A stretch of 8,851 nt of DNA from Oscillospiraceae bacterium (GTDB taxonomy: Bacteria > Bacillota_A > Clostridia > Oscillospirales > CAG-272). The DNA lies in NCBI GenBank assembly GCA_015064195.1, contig SVSO01000114.1:1-8851 (forward strand). The letters are read 5' to 3'. This document shows, one piece after another, positions 6,337 through 8,851 of this stretch (positions within the stretch are counted from its first letter, which is position 1; each line of letters begins with the position of its first letter). A program made the translations under genes and the position numbers. Below the pieces are notes generated by a model, which was given only the letters and a program-made list of their open reading frames with translations, was not told where the DNA came from and ran no database searches.

Positions 6337-7407
6337 ATGATTGATATCAGAATTGAAAGAACCACCGCGCCCAAGGCAAAGCCCGATTGGGATAAGCTGG
6401 GCTTCGGTAATTATTTCTCGGACCATATGTTCATGATGAACTATACCGAGGGCAAGGGCTGGTATGATGCCCGCATCGTACCCTATCAGAATTTCTCCCT
6501 TGATCCTGCGGCTATGGTGTTCCATTATGCACAGGAGATCTTCGAGGGCCTCAAGGCTTACCGTACCCCCAACGGCGACATTCAGCTGTTCCGCCCCGAC
6601 AAGAACTTCGAGCGCATGAACCGCACCAACGAGCGTATGTGCATCCCGCAGGTTGACGTTGAGGACTGCATCACCGCCCTCAAGACGCTGGTAAATGTGG
6701 ACAAGGATTGGGTACCGGTGAAGGACGGCACCTCCCTCTACATCCGCCCCTTCATCTTTGCCACCGACGCACATCTGGGCGTACACGTTGCAAAGAATTA
6801 CATCTTCTGCATCATTCTTTCCCCCGTCGGCTCTTACTATGCGGCCGGCATCAACCCCGTCAAGATCTATGTTGAGACCGAGTATGTCCGCGCTGTCAAG
6901 GGCGGCACCGGCTTCACCAAGTGCGGCGGCAACTATGCGGCATCCCTCATCGGCCAGCAGAAGGCGGAAAAGCTGGGCTATGCGCAGGTTCTGTGGCTGG
7001 ACGGTATCGAGCACAAGTACATCGATGAGGTCGGCGCGATGAACGTATTTTTCGTCATCGACGGCGAGGTCATCACGCCCACCACCGAGACCGGCTCCAT
7101 CCTGCCCGGCATCACCCGTATGTCCTGCCTTGAACTGCTCCGCAGCTGGGGCTACAAGGTCACGGAGCGCCGCCTTGCCATCGAGGAAGTCATCGAGGCG
7201 CAGAAGGCAGGCAAGCTGGACGAAGCATTCGGCACCGGCACGGCAGCTGTCATCTCTCCCATCGGCGAGCTGAACGACAACGGCGAGATCTACATCGTCA
7301 ACGAGGGCAAGATCGGCACCATTGCACAGAAGCTGTACGACAATCTCACCGGCATCCAGTGGGGCAAGAAGCCTGACACCATGGGCTGGACTGTAAAGGT
7401 TGACTGA
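6337..7407 (+). CDS. ilvE: Branched-chain amino-acid aminotransferase (class IV, BCAT II type)
   Basis: This 356-residue cytoplasmic PLP enzyme reversibly transfers the amino group between glutamate and the 2-oxo acids of leucine, isoleucine and valine, which is the last step of their synthesis and the first of their breakdown. The length and motifs fit the larger BCAT II (BCAT_beta) subgroup, which includes the eukaryotic enzymes. Visible features are YAQEIFEGLKAYR (64-76), the catalytic lysine Lys195 in TKCGGNY, VLWLDG (218-223), Glu231 in DEVGAMNVFFV, LPGITR (256-261) and FGTGTAAVISPIG (298-310). The ATG has AGGAGG about 8 nt upstream and a 28-nt leader. An upstream in-frame start would add 59 codons lying across the promoter and is rejected. 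No other ilv or leu genes flank it. Identification is firm; whether its main role is synthetic or catabolic is unknown. Confidence 0.95.
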   Translation: MIDIRIERTTAPKAKPDWDKLGFGNYFSDHMFMMNYTEGKGWYDARIVPYQNFSLDPAAMVFHYAQEIFEGLKAYRTPNGDIQLFRPDKNFERMNRTNERMCIPQVDVEDCITALKTLVNVDKDWVPVKDGTSLYIRPFIFATDAHLGVHVAKNYIFCIILSPVGSYYAAGINPVKIYVETEYVRAVKGGTGFTKCGGNYAASLIGQQKAEKLGYAQVLWLDGIEHKYIDEVGAMNVFFVIDGEVITPTTETGSILPGITRMSCLELLRSWGYKVTERRLAIEEVIEAQKAGKLDEAFGTGTAAVISPIGELNDNGEIYIVNEGKIGTIAQKLYDNLTGIQWGKKPDTMGWTVKVD

Positions 7408-7422
7408 CAAATATCCGACAGA

Positions 7423-7460
7423 ATCCCTGCCGTTTCTATAACAGGCGGCAGGGATCGTTT
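7423..7460 (+). terminator. Probable weak terminator after ilvE
   Basis: ATCCCTGCCG (7423-7432) and its complement CGGCAGGGAT (7446-7455) form a 10-bp stem with a 13-nt loop, followed only by CGTTT. The short T tract suggests incomplete termination, so some ilvE transcripts may continue into the PHP genes. Confidence 0.55.
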
Positions 7461-7471
7461 CACGGATGCTT

Positions 7472-7501
7472 GAAAGATTATTCTGAAAATTCCGAAAGAT
7501 T
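7472..7501 (+). promoter_or_regulatory. Direct repeat and CodY-box-like site upstream of the PHP genes
   Basis: The 8-mer GAAAGATT occurs at 7472-7479 and again at 7494-7501, 22 bp apart or about two helical turns. Between the copies, the 15-mer at 7477-7491 matches the published CodY consensus (AATTTTCWGAAAATT) at 13 of 15 positions by my alignment, with mismatches at positions 2 and 4. CodY represses nutrient genes in Firmicutes when branched-chain amino acids and GTP are high. I found no convincing promoter for the PHP genes here. One possibility is that transcription reads through from ilvE and the site acts as a roadblock. Confidence 0.4.
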
Positions 7502-7513
7502 GGAGATAAAATT

Positions 7514-8449
7514 ATGCTGAGACATCAGGCTTTTATCGATGCGAAGAAAATGCTCAAGGGCGGTCTGCATTGCCATACCACCCGCTCGGACGGCAGAGGC
7601 GATCCGGCAGACGTGATCCGTCTGCACAAAGAGCACGGCTACGATTTTCTTGCCATCACCGATCATCGCAGATACAACTATGAAAATTTCGCGCCGGAGA
7701 CGGACATCACCATCATTCCCGGCATGGAATTCGATAATTCCATCACTCCCGACGGCATTCTCCGTCATTTTCACTCGGTCTGCATCGGCCCAAAGAGGGA
7801 GGACGGAAATGGCTATGAGCAGGATCAGCGTCTCGATTCCGGCAAAGCAAGGGATCAGTTTGAATATCAGGCATATCTTGACGAGATCCACGCAAACAAG
7901 AATCTGACCATTTACTGTCATCCCGTGTGGAGCAGTACGCCGGCGCGCTGGTTTGATCAGATGAAGGGTAATTTTGCCATGGAAATCTGGAATTCCGGCT
8001 GTGTCATTGAAAATGAGATGGACACCGATGCGGCGTATTGGGATGAGCTGCTGGGTCAGGGTCAGCGCATTTTCGGCGTTGCCACAGATGACGGCCATGC
8101 GATGAGTCATCACTGCCATGGCTGGGTGAGAGTCAATGCGGAAAATAACGTAAGTTCGATTCTTGCCGCGCTGGAGGCCGGAAAGTTCTATTCCTCCTGC
8201 GGCCCGGAGATCTACGATTTCTATGTGGATGAAGAAAACGAAAAGGTGGTCATCGAATGCTCCCCGGCGGCAAAGATCCGCCTCCACAGCGACGGCCATC
8301 CCACCCGCATTCAGAATGATGCAGCGGGCAATCTCACCCGAGCGGAGTTCGCGCTGAAGCACTGGTGCGGAAAGTATCGCTACGTGCGCATGACCGTCAT
8401 CGACAAAGACGGCAAATATGCATGGACGAATCCGATTTTCCTCGGCTAA
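7514..8449 (+). CDS. PHP-domain metallohydrolase (CehA/McbA-like), first tandem copy
   Basis: This 311-residue predicted cytoplasmic phosphoesterase or metallohydrolase has a PHP domain with the usual metal ligands in order: His19 and His21 in HCHTTRSDG, Asp50-His51 in ITDH, Glu72 in PGME, His87 in HFHSV, His136 in YCHPVWS, Glu157 in EIWNSG, and Asp192 and His195 in TDDGH. The set looks complete, so it is probably active with a trinuclear or dinuclear metal site. Residues from about 225 form a C-terminal beta-rich extension. There is no signal peptide. The ATG has GGAG about 8 nt upstream. A close paralog follows after 15 nt with its own ribosome binding site, so the pair is co-transcribed. 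PHP enzymes act on varied phosphoesters, nucleotides or amide bonds. The substrate is not deducible. Confidence 0.88.
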   Translation: MLRHQAFIDAKKMLKGGLHCHTTRSDGRGDPADVIRLHKEHGYDFLAITDHRRYNYENFAPETDITIIPGMEFDNSITPDGILRHFHSVCIGPKREDGNGYEQDQRLDSGKARDQFEYQAYLDEIHANKNLTIYCHPVWSSTPARWFDQMKGNFAMEIWNSGCVIENEMDTDAAYWDELLGQGQRIFGVATDDGHAMSHHCHGWVRVNAENNVSSILAALEAGKFYSSCGPEIYDFYVDEENEKVVIECSPAAKIRLHSDGHPTRIQNDAAGNLTRAEFALKHWCGKYRYVRMTVIDKDGKYAWTNPIFLG

Positions 8450-8464
8450 GAAAGGAGTCCGATG

Positions 8465-8851
8465 ATGCTTCGACAGCAGGCGTTTGTTGACGCGAAGAAA
8501 ATGCTCAAGGGCGGTTTGCACTGTCATACCACACGCTCCGACGGCAAAGTTGAGCCGGCAGATGTGATCCGTCTCCACAAGGCTCATGACTACGATTTTC
8601 TCGCTATCACCGACCATCGCAGATACAACTACGAAAATTTCGCGCCAGAGACGGACATCACCATCATCCCCGGCATGGAGTACAACAACAACTCGATGCC
8701 CTTTGAATACGGCGCAAGACAGTTCCACACGGTCTGTATCGGCCCGGCAAAAGAGGACGGCAACGGATACGATCAGGACGAGATCGTTCCCCCCGGAAAT
8801 GCGAAGGATCAGTTTGGATATCAGGAATATCTTGAGGGAACCTCTAAATAT
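8465..8851 (+). CDS. PHP-domain metallohydrolase, second tandem copy (3'-truncated by window end)
   Basis: This is the first 129 residues of a paralog of the preceding gene; the frame is still open at the last base. By my alignment 65 of the first 72 residues are identical, including HCHTTRSDG, ITDHRRYN and IPGME, so metal ligands are conserved up to FHTV. The stretch after PGME (about residues 73-86) and the segment after GNGYDQDE differ, and this copy is one residue longer there. I chose the ATG at 8465 over the adjacent one at 8462. MLRQQ then aligns with MLRHQ of copy one, and AAAGGAG (8451-8457) sits 7 nt upstream. The final residues (EGTSKY) do not align with copy one (DEIHAN), although the frame stays open. 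Substrate unknown. Confidence 0.85.
   Translation, partial: MLRQQAFVDAKKMLKGGLHCHTTRSDGKVEPADVIRLHKAHDYDFLAITDHRRYNYENFAPETDITIIPGMEYNNNSMPFEYGARQFHTVCIGPAKEDGNGYDQDEIVPPGNAKDQFGYQEYLEGTSKY

Noticed and set aside
6310..7410. 366-codon minus-strand open frame antisense to ilvE
   Set aside because: ilvE is certain from catalytic motifs. The antisense frame ends right at the ilvE boundaries and has no domain.
7478..8728. 416-codon minus-strand open frame across both PHP genes
   Set aside because: Its internal repeat structure simply mirrors the tandem duplication of the sense genes.

Overview
The window looks like a piece of a gut-type Clostridia (Firmicutes) chromosome with moderately high GC, plausibly Oscillospiraceae/Ruminococcaceae. 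That placement is an inference. It rests on strong AGGAGG-type ribosome binding sites, sigma-A-like promoters with TATAAT boxes, a GHKL/LytTR two-component pair, an S-layer-homology protein and an OPT transporter of the prokaryotic type. I see no rRNA, tRNA, CRISPR array or complete mobile element. The window carries nine genes: seven complete, one cut at the left edge and one cut at the right edge.

Layout. (1) 1-1260, plus strand: the C-terminal half of an OPT-family oligopeptide transporter, followed 3 nt later by a small PqqD-like protein. (2) A hairpin at 1268-1297 separates these from a convergent GHKL histidine kinase (minus). The kinase is divergent from a LytTR response regulator (plus). 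A small lipoprotein with its own promoter follows the regulator and ends at a strong bidirectional terminator (3852-3884). (3) Minus strand, 3897-6171: an SLH-domain surface protein, then an EamA/DMT transporter with its own consensus promoter. (4) Plus strand, 6337-8851: a branched-chain amino-acid aminotransferase (ilvE), a weak hairpin, then two tandem paralogous PHP-domain metallohydrolases, the second truncated by the window end.

How the genes may work together. The OPT/PqqD pair suggests peptide uptake with an attached peptide-binding accessory. The kinase and regulator very probably form one signalling pair. The lipoprotein may be a target or may simply be adjacent. IlvE makes or degrades branched-chain amino acids. 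A CodY-box-like 15-mer lies between ilvE and the PHP genes, hinting at nutrient control of the PHP pair.

The least ordinary features are the PqqD-like protein outside any visible RiPP or PQQ locus, the tandem PHP duplication with a locally diverged active-site loop, and the abrupt loss of similarity to the paralog in the last 16 or so bases. I found no clear evidence of a wholly new multi-gene system. Long open frames antisense to most genes look like composition shadows.
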